Positions 12,501-22,613 of a stretch of 64,000 nucleotides of DNA are shown here, in pieces; the first letter of the stretch is position 1, and each line of letters starts with the position of its first letter. This DNA comes from Panax quinquefolius (lineage: Eukaryota > Streptophyta > Magnoliopsida > Apiales > Araliaceae): positions 140,010,568 to 140,074,567 of the forward strand of contig CM035167.1 in assembly GCA_020205615.1 (NCBI GenBank). Direction: 5' to 3'. The position numbers and the translations under genes are program-made. Under the pieces are notes generated by a model. The model worked only from the letters and a program-made list of their open reading frames with translations. It had not been told where the DNA came from and searched no databases.

Positions 12501-15500
12501 TTGTTAAAAAATCATAACATATCGTATCCTCGCACCCGTGTCCAAATTCGGATCCATATCCGCATATCCTCTATTTTTTAACTTCACGTGTCCGACACCT
12601 AGATTCACACCCGCACCCGCCTGTAGGGCACCATAAATGTCACTAAAGTCTCAACAAGTAGGGTCTCCTGGATAATGCATTCAAATCCCACAACCTTCAC
12701 TCTCAAAGAGGTGACAATGATACACACCCTACTCAACGCATCGGAAACTATATTCTCCTCCAACACACTCCGCTCAAACTCCTTTCTCTTAAGAATATGG
12801 AGTGATTTGGTTTGTTGGGTAGGCAAGCTAGTCTCCTTACTCTTGGACGACATTCGGGGTCTCACAGGTGCTAATGATATTTTATGTCCCTTATGTGTAA
12901 ACACATGTGTTCGTCCTCCTATAATGAGTCACATCACAGTCATATAACCAAGGTCTCCCTAGTAGAAAATGTGCAACATCAATAGGAAGGATATCACACC
13001 AAATACTCTCCTCATAGCCCTGAAGGTGGATCGACACTAAACATCTCTTTGACACAGGAATGAATGTCTTGTTGTCCTATGCAACGCTAAAAGGCTGGGG
13101 ATGTGGTTCTGCCTTTAACTTCATCCATTGTAAAGCGAACTCAGCAACTATCCCATCGATGATCAACTTAGAAAAGACGCCACCTACTTTGTTGTAGTTC
13201 TAAAATATGGTGGTTCTCCTCCAAACATCATCTCTCTTATAACTCGTGAAAACGCAACTCATGACACCTACCTGATTACCTATCTCCTCTAGGTGATCAT
13301 CAATCTTCCCATCCTTGTGAGTCATACTCACCCTCGACTTCATCCCCCTCATGTTTTGAAGTTTCCTATACTATTGTTACCCGCTAGCGATTGCAATTGG
13401 GACACTAAAAAGACTTTTGCCCTAACCTCTGGCACGTAAAGCACCTCTTATGGGTAGTAGACTAAAAGTTAGGTGCAACTACACCCTTCCCTTTGTCACG
13501 AGATGGCTCAACTAACTGTAATTTTTCAGGGGCTATTTTATATTCTAGATCTGAACATATTCCAGATCTCCTCTATCCGATCTCTTCTTCTTCAGTTGAT
13601 CTCTTCTTCTTCAGTCGATCCTTCAGTCATATCCGGAATGAAAGTGTCGCACCCGACACAAATCCCGCACCTGTATCCGTGTCAGATCGTGTCGACGGGT
13701 GTACTCCATCAGAAATAGACGAGTTCGAGTAACACAGCCTACAGGATCCTAGTTCCCCCACCCTCTAGTGATTTTCGTATTCATGGGTATCTTTTTAAGG
13801 GCACGCTTGTGTATTTCTAGTACATCGATGTATGAGTATTTGTTGTTGGAGTTGCACGCGGGAGGTTTAGCTAAACACTTTGGTTGAGATAAAACCATTG
13901 CCATTGTTGAGGATATGTTCTTTTGGCCTAGTCTTAAGAGGGATGTAGCTCGTGTTGTTTCTGAGTGCCGCACATGTCAAACTGCTAAGGGTAGGAAGTT
14001 CTAACACAAGTTTGTACACTCCACTTCCGGTTCCCCATGCACCTTAGGAGGATCTTAGCATGAATTTTGTTTTGGGGTTACCGATGACCCAGAGGGGTCG
14101 TGATTCAGTTTTTGTTGTAGTGGACCGTTTCACTAAGATGACATATTTTATTCCTTGCAGCAAAACCAATAATGCCTCACATATTGCTATGATTTTTTTT
14201 AGTGAGATAATGAGATTACGTGGTTTACCATTGACTATAGTTTTTGATAGAGATGCAAAATTTAGGAGTTATTTTTGGAAAACTCTCTGGAAGGAACTTA
14301 ATTAATACCACGTTTAAGTTTTTCACTGCTTATTATCCACAGACCGATGGTCATAGTGAGTGTGCAGAGTCTTTTGCGCATCGCATTCATGATTTGCATG
14401 CTGAGATAAGTAAGAAAATTAATTTAAGCAATTCAAATTATAAGTCTGCTGCAAATGTTCATTGCAAGTATCAAGAGTTTAATGAGAATGTTATACATCA
14501 TTTTTCTGTCTGTGCACATGTATTGTTTTTCTTACGTGCTTCCTTTGGCATATGGGGACTATTTGGTTTAGATTTTCAAGAACAATTATATGACTATATT
14601 TCTATTGCCTTGAGGCTTCAGGTGAGGTCGCCGACAATACCACAACTACCCCGGCATAAGGAGTTATATTCGTCCTTAAGTCCTTACCATGCAAAGCTTG
14701 TAGGGGAAAGTTATCTGGGGAGAAAGCGACCAATTTATGAATGTACTGATGTACAGGTATTTTTTTGTGTTATTGTCCTATATATCCTCATTTCTTCAAG
14801 ATTTTAATGAGAAGCTAGTTATGGAATGATTACAGTTGAGTTGACCATTTTTGTTAGGTCCTAGTTCCACTGATGTATTTGTGGATGCTAATGTTCGTAC
14901 GGCTTTTATCTATCCAAGGAGCATGCATCAATTTTTTATTATTAAATTAATGCATTCTTGGTTTAGTGCTTGGCCCCTTGATGAAATTGGTGGGACATTA
15001 AATAGCTCACTTTAAGTTGACTTTTATGACTCACAATAAATATGCTTCAGATTCAGCCAAGGGAATGTAATCTGTGTATGGTTGGTGCTATTGGTACTTC
15101 TATAGTTCTATGATTGCCATAGGCAGTCCTCCTTCATTGTTTTTCTTTTACTAAGAAAAAGAGATTAATTTATTGATGGTCTTCACATGAATAAGGAACA
15201 CATTGCAGATTTATTTTGTACCCTTTTGGTCTAGAAATAATAATTGCGGAATTGTTTTATCTGTTTAGTAGACTAAACAGTATGCTATATGATGTGCAAA
15301 AGTGATGTTGTAAACATTCAACTTATTGGTCTTTCAATTATGCAGGCTTTTAGGAGAATTTTAGAATAACCAATTTGTCTTTCCATTACTAGTTATAACG
15401 TATGTTAAGTCACCAACTCATCTAAAAGCTCAAGTGGTTAGTGAGAGACCTCAACAATCTATATGGAGCTAGCACTCTCTTTCACGTGCATATGCGAAGA

Positions 15501-16617
15501 GAAATTAAACTATTGTATCGAGCCAGCCATGCATCTAGGGTTATGGATACTTTATGTTTGCATCAGCCGCAAAGTTTTCCAGCCTTCCTTTTTCTAGTAA
15601 TATATTTTCTTAAAGTACTAGATGCATTCTCTCAAAAATAGTTGTGCTTGTGGGTTTATTAGGTACTCGGTGTTGGCTTTTTTCTTGTTTCACATTCTTT
15701 ATGGTTCCATTTTTTCTAATGTAAAACAATAATTGATTTGAGAATGTTTAAATTTTGGCTTGTGGTTTGTAGTCATGCTTTTCCTGTTATTTGTAGGTTG
15801 AAGCTGCTAAGGGTTTCCTTGCAGTGTTAAGATCCTACTTGGATTCTCTTTGCTCCAACTTGCGTTCCCACACCATTACAAATGTACAATCCAATGATGA
15901 TAAGGTCAGAATTCTTTTCCCCTATCGAGCATTGCAAAATCAGTTTATTTGACTTGATCCTAGCAACCTGTTATCTTTCCTGTAGTGAACTCCTAATATT
16001 TTCTTCCTGTGATCTCAGGTATCATTGCTTTTGAAGGAGAGTTTTATTGAGTCCTTCTCTAGTCGCGATCGACCTTTTATTAGGGTGTGTTTCTTGAGCT
16101 TCATATATGACATAGCTTCTTCTTTTTCCATTTTTTTATTAAGAAAGTTAGCAAGGAAATTTAGTATTGCAGCCAAACAACATAATACAAATGAATAAAT
16201 AATAGTTATTGGTAAAAATATACTGTGAATGAAACTTTTGTTTTTGCAACTTATGTTACACGGACTCGGATGGTTTCCGGTTGGACATGGTATTTTGAAG
16301 AGTCCGACACAGGTGCCCTCAATTTTTACCAATTTTTTACACTAAAATGAAGTGTCCAGTACCTATACCTTGTCCGATTGTCAAGTCGGACACGGGTAAC
16401 TTAGGAAGAGTCCGTATAACATAGTTGCAACTGCTTGTTTGTTTCCGTGTATGCTTTAATGATCACCTAACCTATTCTTAATTTGATCTGGTGTGTAAGT
16501 TGAGAAACACGGTAATAAGCTATTTCTTTTCCTTGGACATTGAAACAGCTTTTCTTGGATACACAGCTCTTCTCTGTACATACAGATCTTGTACTCTCTT
16601 TTTTCCAGAAGGAATGA
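507..16617 (+). CDS. DENN (AEX-3) domain protein, 3' part of gene
   Basis: DENN proteins are guanine-nucleotide exchange factors for Rab GTPases in membrane trafficking. Fifteen exons join in frame: 507-566, 741-785, 4024-4223, 5572-6051, 6854-6971, 7119-7316, 8127-8216, 8349-8411, 8792-8866, 8988-9038, 10188-10265, 14622-14756, 15797-15904, 16019-16084, 16549-16617 (TGA). They give 611 residues. The part up to FELHFGVLN is the end of the uDENN region. An acidic, Ser-rich linker follows (exons 4-5). The core DENN block includes [33 protein letters not shown] and [19 protein letters not shown], with the signature [13 protein letters not shown]. The dDENN tail ends LVLSFFQKE. Introns 2 and 11 are enlarged by transposons. 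The protein looks intact over the visible part. It closely resembles, from memory, the Arabidopsis At2g20320-type DENN proteins. The exact partner Rab is unknown. Confidence 0.93.
1673..2440. other. Promoter-like / GC-richer island inside DENN intron 2
   Basis: Within the AT-rich intron a TATA-like tract (about 1899-1915) is followed by a GA run, a CT-rich stretch, AAACCCTAGAA, and then a block at 2100-2400 clearly richer in G and C. The block carries open frames on both strands (98 and 70 codons). Neither resembles a family I know. It could be a captured gene fragment or a cryptic 5' end, or chance. It is directly followed by two MITE-like elements. I do not call a gene. Confidence 0.25.
2441..2627. 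mobile_element. Putative small MITE in DENN intron 2
   Basis: The left end AGGTCGTTTTTGTTC and the complement of the right end AGGTGGTGTTTGTTT match at most positions. The right end shares its 'CTCTTAATACCTCTT... GTCCACCTCTTA' pattern with the element at 17522-17710. No clear target duplication was seen. The assignment to one family is tentative. Confidence 0.4.
2701..3615. mobile_element. MULE-like non-autonomous element with 10-bp TSD
   Basis: The element is about 915 bp and flanked by a perfect 10-bp direct repeat, GTTTTGTTCT (2691-2700 and 3616-3625). The ends are inverted: TGTTCTAAAA on the left, and the same on the complement of the right end. Both ends are followed by GC-rich, self-palindromic CCTAGGC-type sequence. 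The middle is AT-rich and non-coding. A 9-10 bp target duplication is typical of Mutator-like transposons, so this is most likely a MULE MITE. It sits in intron 2 of the DENN gene. Confidence 0.75.
7511..7763. mobile_element. Stowaway-type MITE (Tc1/mariner)
   Basis: The terminal inverted repeats are CTCCCTCCGTCCC (7511) and GGGACGGAGGGAG (7751-7763), flanked by TA on both sides (7509-7510, 7764-7765). This is the classic Stowaway signature. It is 253 bp long, internally AT-rich and non-coding. It lies in the DENN intron between the exons ending 7316 and starting 8127. Confidence 0.95.
9350..9990. other. Unclassified insertion-like block in DENN intron 10
   Basis: Composition changes from T-rich intron to A/C-rich sequence over about 640 bp. 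This suggests an inserted repeat. No terminal repeats, coding domain or target duplication could be recognised. Confidence 0.3.
10500..10855 (+). mobile_element. Probable end of 5' LTR of a gypsy remnant (intron 11)
   Basis: This region directly precedes a tRNA-Met-type primer-binding site. It contains a TATA-like TTATAAATATG segment near 10636. The left border is not certain because no matching 3' LTR was found in the intron. It is inferred to be an LTR from its position alone. Confidence 0.4.
10856..10867 (+). promoter_or_regulatory. Retrotransposon primer-binding site (tRNA-Met type)
   Basis: TGGTATCAGAGC matches the 3' end complement of plant initiator tRNA-Met, the usual primer for Ty3/gypsy and Ty1/copia reverse transcription. 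It is followed by TTGG, also typical. It marks the start of the internal region of the remnant that continues with gag at 11594. Confidence 0.85.
11594..12190 (+). pseudogene. Broken gypsy gag (Retrotrans_gag) in DENN intron 11
   Basis: The translation contains the recognisable gag core, with [25 protein letters not shown] and [19 protein letters not shown], in one frame from about 11660 to 11863. It then stops. After a G-homopolymer (11880-11911) a further gag piece follows in shifted frames ([18 protein letters not shown], about 12040-12100). Stops and frame changes make it non-functional. It belongs to the same + strand element as the primer site at 10856 and the integrase at 13795. Confidence 0.8.
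12520..13735 (-). pseudogene. Nested minus-strand gypsy gag-pol remnant
   Basis: Read on the - strand, this block shows a zinc-knuckle-like [10 protein letters not shown] (about 13390-13440). The protease-RT spacer typical of plant gypsy elements follows (KAEPHPQPF, then [20 protein letters not shown], about 12950-13120) and then [13 protein letters not shown] (about 12860-12900). Several stops interrupt it. It interrupts the + strand gag/integrase remnant. Both flanks (12520-12617 and 13640-13735) carry similar GTGTC / CACCCG-rich repeats, which may mark its borders or another small repeat. Confidence 0.72.
13795..14385 (+). pseudogene. Broken gypsy integrase in DENN intron 11
   Basis: The zinc-binding part ([10 protein letters not shown], then [13 protein letters not shown]) lies around 13850-14000. 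The catalytic core follows, with [28 protein letters not shown] and [14 protein letters not shown] (14050-14270), and then [14 protein letters not shown] (14310-14360). A stop and a frame change (near 14300) disrupt it. It is the continuation of the + strand element at 10856-12190. The reverse transcriptase that should lie between is missing or replaced by the nested - strand fragment. Confidence 0.85.
16256..16430. repeat. Small inverted repeat element (TGTTACACGGACTC type)
   Basis: The left end TGTTACACGGACTCGGATG mirrors the right end GAAGAGTCCGTATAACATAG. The inside contains GAGTCCGACACAGG and CGGACACGGGTAAC. Such short foldback elements are common in lamiid plant genomes. It lies in the last DENN intron, between exons 14 and 15. 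Confidence 0.6.
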
Positions 16618-16879
16618 GATGCCATTCAAGGTTGGCCTGGCAATGTATAATTTTATAATTTATAGACACTCGAAAGCAAGTTTTGTAACTTAGTTATTGT
16701 TTCTCAGCTTATATTTAATATACATGAGAATTTTCTCTTGCAAAACATCTGCAAGAATACAATAATATCAACCAGAGCAGTTTTACAGTGTCACCCAATA
16801 TTATGGCTCAAATTTGAGGGACTTGCTGAGGCATTTCAGAAACTTCAAAGAAAAATAAGAAAGCAATTTTAAACACTGC
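16618..16879 (+). other. DENN 3' untranslated / flanking region
   Basis: This non-coding AT-rich sequence follows the TGA of the DENN gene. The transcript probably ends within it, but no polyadenylation signal is clear enough to place the end. Confidence 0.4.
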
Positions 16880-17201
16880 GGCCATGTTTGTTTGCAAAAA
16901 GCAAGCTTGGGATTGGACTATTTGTCTTAACTTAATACTACTTCAGACTATTTAATCCTTTGACAGTGGGCTATTAGTCCCATAAAGTCATTTGATAGCT
17001 TAAAATGGGGGATTATTAATCCTATATTTATCATGAGATTATATAATCATTCATAAATAGCTTTAAGAATGACAAAAAATGGTCCATAAGACTATTTAAA
17101 GGACTATTAATCTCCCATCATAGGATAAAATAACTCAAAATAGTATTAAATTAAGAGTAATAGTCTAATCCCAAATATATTTTTTGCAAAAAAACATAAC
17201 C
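16880..17201. mobile_element. MITE with ~65-bp inverted ends
   Basis: The left end GGCCATGTTTGTTTGCAAAA and the complement of the right end GGTTATGTTTTTTTGCAAAA run parallel for about 65 bp. The parallel includes GGGATTGGACTA versus GGGATTAGACTA. The element is about 320 bp and non-coding. No target duplication could be fixed, so the superfamily (hAT or Harbinger) is open. It lies downstream of the DENN gene. Confidence 0.7.
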
Positions 17202-17521
17202 TAAATGAATTTATTGCATTTTTGGCTTCTTTTGAGTGTACTTTTGCTGCTGTTGACAGTTTTATGTAGGAAGGGAAGTGTGGTTTAGTAAGCTGGTCAA
17301 AGTGCAATGAAAGTCTTTCCTCTGCTCTTGTTATAATGTGGGTGTTTAATTGCATGAAATCTTTAGTGCTTTCCATATTCTCTGATCTGGTAGGGGCCAT
17401 TGTGCGTTTTGGTACTGATTGTTCATGTAAATGCAGTAATGATATTTCTTGTCTTAGCTGGGGACAGTGTTATGTTGAATGCATTTTATATTTTGGCCGG
17501 TGTCGTGGTGGTGATTTTGGT

Positions 17522-17710
17522 GGTGTTTGATTACATCTTAATGCATCTTAATAGTCCATCTCTTAATGTATCTTAAAAGTCCACATATTTGTATTAAGAG
17601 GTTATCTGAATAGTTTAGACTCATATTTTTATCTTTACTATTCAGAAGTCTTATGTGGGTTTTTAAGATGCATTAAGAGGTGAACTGTTAAGATGCAATT
17701 AAACAACACC
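17522..17710. mobile_element. MITE with GGTGTTTGATTACATCTTAA-type ends
   Basis: The left end GGTGTTTGATTACATCTTAA matches the complement of the right end (GGTGTTGTTTAATTGCATCT) with a small gap. The inside repeats 'ATGCATCTTAA' and 'CTCTTAATG' motifs. It is about 190 bp and non-coding. It is similar in pattern to the element at 2441-2627. Confidence 0.65.
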
Positions 17711-17733
17711 TATTAGATACTTTCATAGAGTAA

Positions 17734-18063
17734 GGGAGTGTTTGTTTAGAGCTGAATGGAGTTGTATGGCTGAATCGGTTCAGTGCGTTTGTTTTGGTCT
17801 AAATGGTTGAATCGGTAAGATGGACTAGCTGAATAGTTAAAGCAGATTTTTTTAGCTGAATGAGTGAATGAGCAGCTGAATGAAGTAAAAAAAATAAAAA
17901 ATTAACTATTATATCAAGTAATATTAAATAAATTTATAACAATTTTGAATTTTTTCAGAGGGGTAAAATAATAAAGTTTTGTCATTACATGTCAATTATT
18001 AAACAGTTTTTTTCATTCAGATTCAGCTCATTCAGATTCATTTAGTTTTTATCAAACACTCCA
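17734..18063. mobile_element. MITE with TAA target duplication (PIF/Harbinger-like)
   Basis: The ends are GGGAGTGTTTG (17734) and CAAACACTCCA (to 18063). They are inverted with one mismatch at the terminal base and flanked by TAA on both sides (17731-17733, 18064-18066). The 330-bp interior has repeated GCTGAATGA-type motifs on both arms. A 3-bp TAA duplication is typical of PIF/Harbinger elements such as Tourist. Confidence 0.72.
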
Positions 18064-18066
18064 TAA

Positions 18067-19697
18067 ATCTTAAGGTTTTGTGTTACTTATGCTATGAGGT
18101 ATTAAGACATGAACATGCCATTTGCTATTATGGGCATGGTAATTAAGTTCTGGAGAATAGACCATGAAGTTATGAAAATAACTAAAGATTCAAAATGAGC
18201 ATTTTGATGAGTAACCGAGTAAGCCAGATGAAGATTGTCAGAGTTTGCCTTGAATGAAAATCTTTCTAAATAATCCAGATGGTGGTGGAAAATTGGAACA
18301 ATAATGATAAGGTGATGTTATACGTACACCATATATTAATAGTTGCACATGGTAGCGAATGACAACGCATCCCAAACAATAGTAAAGAGAAATCGAAAGA
18401 GAAACAATCACACAAAAATTAATTTCATGATACTTCACTGTCGCGATAAAAAATTTTTATTACTATTTTAGGTAGACATTTAAATGCTCTACTTATCTTA
18501 AATGATCTATTTTTTTTGCTAATTTTTTTATAATATCCTTATTATTAATTGTTATATTTATATTCTCTATGCATATTTATAAAATCACTGTTTTGTATGA
18601 AAAACTATGCAATTAAATAAGAATTTAAATATGGACAATTTTGTCATTTTATCCTCTTTTTAATATCCAAAAAAAAATCAATCAAAACTTTTTATTCGGA
18701 TTTTATAAAAAATTTCGACGCGAGTAACTCCTTATACTTTTTATCGTAGGGTTTTCTTAACAAACCTTTCTGAAAAAGTCGCTAAGCTAAATTCAATTCA
18801 AGGGATGAGGTTCATTGAAATATAATTTTTAAATGTATATGGCCTCATTGAAAGTATTATTTTATGCATTTAAAAATTAGCCCATCTTTTGAATTCCGTG
18901 CTTAAGATATGCCCTTAAAGGCACGTGTTAAGAAAACTTAATGTAATATAGGAACCCGAACTCGTTTGGAAATTTATCAACCTTAGGCTTCAGGAACATG
19001 CCTAATTATCTTTTGTACTCTACATATATTGTAGTGTTGACTTGTTGTACATAATGCTTGATGGTGCTCATGTAGAAATTAATGAAGATTACTTATTGAA
19101 GAAATGCACCTGGAGCTGGAGTAAGTTGGGTGGATTTAGTAGTAGAATAGCACTACAATTAAAAAGGAAGGAAGGAAGGAGTATGTGTTGTTGGGATCCC
19201 AAGAAGACGAAGTGAATTTCATAGGAAGTGAAACTTGGCGATCAATCTGACGGAGAGATCATCTCTCTGTCGCAGACATGCGATTATATTGGACATAAAA
19301 TGAACTTATCATGAAGTTCACTTCATGCTGACCACTCCGTGTTGTTGGTTGTGAATTTGTGTTTGTGCCACCTACCTCTCCCTACACGTGACACTAACAG
19401 CCCAGCACGCGAGCAACCAAAAGTGCAAGTGTTTTTATTCTTGTCAAGGCCAAAAGAAACAAAAGATAGTTGGTCTATTATTTATGATTATCTACCATCT
19501 TTATTTGTTTTTTTTTTAATTTGAGCTTTTCTTTTAAGCTTTTTTTTGTCTTTCTAATATTGTGAAAATATTAGAGTGATTATTTTTGTGTCCGTGTATA
19601 CATTAATTCTATTCATAAATTTAGTACTCTTATTTAATTATTTTTTTGATAGATTTTTGGATGCTCATTTTTCATTTTGCACCATAGTTTTTTGTGA

Positions 19698-19738
<41 letters not shown>

Positions 19739-20180
19739 CCAAAAAAGGGAGAATTAAAAAAATAAAGGGGAAATTTTATAATTTATACCAAGAAATAAAC
19801 TTGAATATATCAACTTGCACAAGAAACTAAAACACTAGACTATTTTGTTTTTTGATTGGATGGTTCATGTTATGTTCACTAGTTGGGTTCAAAAAGTTAC
19901 TAGGGCGCGCGGGCAGTGGCAGTTACTAATTTTCTCATGATCCAGGGTGGGCATACTAATCTCTGTTTCTTCATAAAATAAGACTAGTATATAGGTAGCC
20001 CTTCGGGCACTGCCATTTGCTCTGGTTTGGCCCTTATTGTTTATGGGTTTCCGTATATTTGTCAGAAACAACAGCTGCCATAAAGGCAGAGTATAGTATC
20101 AGAGATGCAACAGACTAATGTCACTCATATTATGACTGCCCACAGTACATATTTCAGAAAACTCCTCAGAAGAGAGAGAA
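18067..20180. other. Intergenic region upstream of GRF
   Basis: This AT-rich intergenic sequence has no coding frame I can support. It contains a 36-bp TA microsatellite (19701-19736) and an A/T-rich block at 18440-18760. The region may hold distal GRF promoter elements, but none can be named from sequence alone. Confidence 0.4.
19701..19736. repeat. (TA)18 microsatellite
   Basis: Uninterrupted TA dinucleotides for 36 bp, upstream of the GRF gene. Confidence 0.95.
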
Positions 20181-20183
20181 AGA

Positions 20184-20220
20184 AATATATATATATATAT
20201 ATAGTGTGTGTGTGTGTGTG
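20184..20220. repeat. Compound (AT)n(GT)n microsatellite
   Basis: A run of AT repeats is followed directly by GT repeats. It sits immediately 5' of the short open frame at 20263 and about 300 bp upstream of the GRF start codon. Confidence 0.9.
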
Positions 20221-20262
20221 TCTGTGACTGTGACTGTGCTTTTCACAGAGAAAGGAAAGAAA

Positions 20263-20355
20263 ATGGCAGGAAGCAGGAGGAGCAGCACCATGATCAGAAC
20301 CATTAGTTTTATCCATGTACAGAAGATTCTGCAACCCCGATGGTCCCTGAATTAA
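20263..20355 (+). other. Candidate upstream ORF before GRF (30 codons)
   Basis: ATG in an A-rich, G+4 context (AAAATGGC) opens a 30-codon frame beginning MAGSRRSSTM, with many Arg/Ser residues, and ending in TAA. It could be a uORF if GRF transcription starts upstream of 20260. If transcription starts after the TATA-like element at 20352 it is not in the mRNA. I recognise no family, and it may be chance. Confidence 0.25.
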
Positions 20356-20362
20356 ATATATA
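20352..20362 (+). promoter_or_regulatory. TATA-like element of GRF
   Basis: TTAAATATATA lies about 165 bp before the GRF start codon. A CT-rich leader (TTTCTCTCTGT, CTCTCTTTTATTC) typical of plant 5' UTRs follows. This places a likely transcription start around 20390. Confidence 0.45.
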
Positions 20363-20523
20363 CCTACTACTACTTCTACTACAACACCACTTGCTTACAT
20401 TTTCTCTCTGTAAAACTAATACAAACACCACTAATAAACCAAGCTTAGATTTCCTCTCTTCTTCACAATCTCTAGTTCTTCGATTCCTCTGAAACTAAAG
20501 ATTTTCTCTCTCTTTTATTCATA

Positions 20524-22121
20524 ATGATGAGTACTACTACTGCTAGGAATAACAAGTTTCCCTTCACTGCATCTCAATGGCAAGAACTTGAACATCAAGC
20601 TCTGATATTCAAGTACATAGTGTCTGGTATGCCCATCCCTCCTGATCTCCTCTTCACCATCAAAAGAAGCTTGGACTCCTCTCTCTCCTCCAACCTCATC
20701 CTTCACCAACCTCAACACAGTAAGCCCTTTACTTTTTTAATTTATATTTATAAATAAAATTGAGTTCTTGGCTTCTTGATACATCTACATATGCATATAC
20801 TTCTTTTTTCTTCATTTTGGTTGTGTGAGTTTTGTTGTGGGGTTTTAAAAGACATGGGGTTTTGGGTATTTGAGTAAAACTTTAAAGTTGAGTTCTTGGC
20901 TTCTTGGTACATCTACATACGCATATACTTTTTAACTTTTTGTTTTTTATTTTGTTGTCATTTTGGGTTTTTGTGGGTTTAAAAATAAATGGAGTTTTGG
21001 GTATTTGAGTAATGATGTTAATATTTTGGTGCAGTGGGATGGAACTGTTTCCAAATGGGATTTGGGAGAAAAATAGACCCAGAACCAGGGAGATGCAGAA
21101 GAACTGATGGTAAAAAATGGAGGTGCTCAAAAGAAGCATACCCAGATTCCAAGTACTGTGAGAGGCACATGCACAGAGGCAGAAACCGTTCAAGAAAGCC
21201 TGTGGAAACATCATCAACCAACATACCTACTAGGGATATTGCTTTGCCAACAGCAATACCCATCTCATCAATCACAAGAAACAACCCCCCAAATCCCACC
21301 ACTAGTCCTTATAATGTCCAAACCAACTCAACTTCTCATCAATCTCTCACATCAATCGCCTCTTATAACAGCACCCCACTAAACAATCCCTTCCTTTATC
21401 CCAACTCATCATCCTCAAGACCTTCAGGAATTGGCTTGGAATCTAGTCCATATTCCCACACAGACAAAGACTACAGGTTTGTATCATATTGTCATATTCA
21501 AGAATTGATATAAAAAAAATTCTAACTTTAATAGTAATGATTGATTTTCTTTATTTATGGTAATTTGTAGAAATTGCAGCTATGGTCATGGGATGAAAGA
21601 GGAGATTGATGAGCATGCTTTTTTCTCAGAAAGTTCAGGGACTATGAGGAGTATTTCTGGTTCTTCAGTGGGTGATTCTTCTTGGCACTTAGAGCCATTA
21701 ACAATTGGTGGTTCTACATTGAAACAGAGGACTTGCTCTGGCTTACAAAGTGGATACTCTTACTTGCAGCTTACCCCTAAAGAGAAACAAGATCAACATC
21801 ATTATTATGTACTAGATGATGATTTGCCATCGAAAATGGACAGAGATGATGAACCCCAGAAAGTAATGCACCATTTCTTTGATGAATGGCCAAAAACCAA
21901 AGATTCATGGCTAGAAACAGAGGATAAATTGTCAAACCATGGACAAGTTTCAACAACTCAACTCTCAATCTCCATGCCCAAATCTTCACATCATGACTTC
22001 TTCATGACCCATAAATGGTACTTACATACTTGCATTAAATTAATCGCCACCAAGTTTCAGTCTTTTTCAGCATAATAGCACCTGTTCTTGAATTAATACA
22101 TACTTCTCTTTGTTTTGCAGA
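20524..22121 (+). CDS. GRF: Growth-regulating factor (QLQ/WRC transcription factor)
   Basis: GRFs bind DNA with the WRC domain and recruit GIF co-activators with the QLQ domain to promote cell proliferation in leaves and meristems. Exon 1 (20524-20719) holds QLQ ([19 protein letters not shown]). Exon 2 (21035-21476) holds WRC ([17 protein letters not shown], with the spaced C-C-C-H of the zinc motif, and an RGRNRSRKP basic tail). Exon 3 (21571-22017) carries FFDEWP and the TTQLSIS motif near the C terminus. Joining 22017 to an acceptor at 22120/22121 makes TG|A, a stop split by the intron, giving 361 residues. Without that splice the frame runs to TAA at 22073-22075 with an unrelated 19-residue tail (380 residues). 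I favour the split stop. The first ATG of a double ATG is taken as start. A miR396 site lies in exon 2. The member number cannot be assigned. Confidence 0.93.
21186..21207 (+). promoter_or_regulatory. miR396 target site in GRF
   Basis: The 22-base site contains GTTCAAGAAAGCCTGTGGAA, the well-known miR396 target of GRF mRNAs. It includes the extra C that bulges in the duplex. It overlaps the codons for RSRKPVE at the end of the WRC domain. miR396 normally lowers GRF levels in older tissue by cleavage of the mRNA. Confidence 0.95.
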
Positions 22122-22569
22122 AAAGTGAGTTTTGCAATTGTGGGTTTCTGAATCGAAGGCCAAATAAGTACTTGTGGTGGGTCAGAGCTTTTATATATGT
22201 AATGAAGTCTGAAGTCTGAAGTCTGAACTTGCAGCAGCAGCAACATCTCTTTCTCTTGTTTGTGCAAAGTGTGTTTGTCTTTGGCATGGTTTCAATTGAA
22301 TTATGTGTTGTGTAATTGAAACTTCTGCATGTGATTTTCTTGATTTATATTCTCTTTCTACTTCCAATAATCTTGTTTCAACTTGTAAGAGTTTAAGGAC
22401 TCGCGGCCAAAAATATGAGATTTTGTCACATGCTTACTTGTTTGGATGTTTTATAAGTAAAAGCAAGCAAATTGATGACATCTTGAATGTCTTTTGGCTT
22501 TTTCTATGGTTGCTTTCAAACAGTAGTTAAAGCTTCTGCAGCTGTTCACTGTAAACCTGCTGAAGCACT

Positions 22570-22613
22570 GGGGATGGGGATGGGGAGGGGGAGGGAGGGA
22601 AGGGGGGGGGGGG
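22570..22613 (+). repeat. G-rich run, G-quadruplex potential
   Basis: Runs GGGG, GGGG, GGGG, GGGGG, GGG, GGG and a G homopolymer of about 13 lie within 44 bp, about 450 bp 3' of the GRF coding end. The pattern fits the G3+N1-7 quadruplex rule on the + strand. The homopolymer length may be imprecise. Confidence 0.7.

Noticed and set aside
22018..22075. Reading through exon 3 of GRF to the TAA as the main C terminus
   Set aside because: The added residues look like translated intron and lack GRF similarity, and a good acceptor follows; kept as an alternative.
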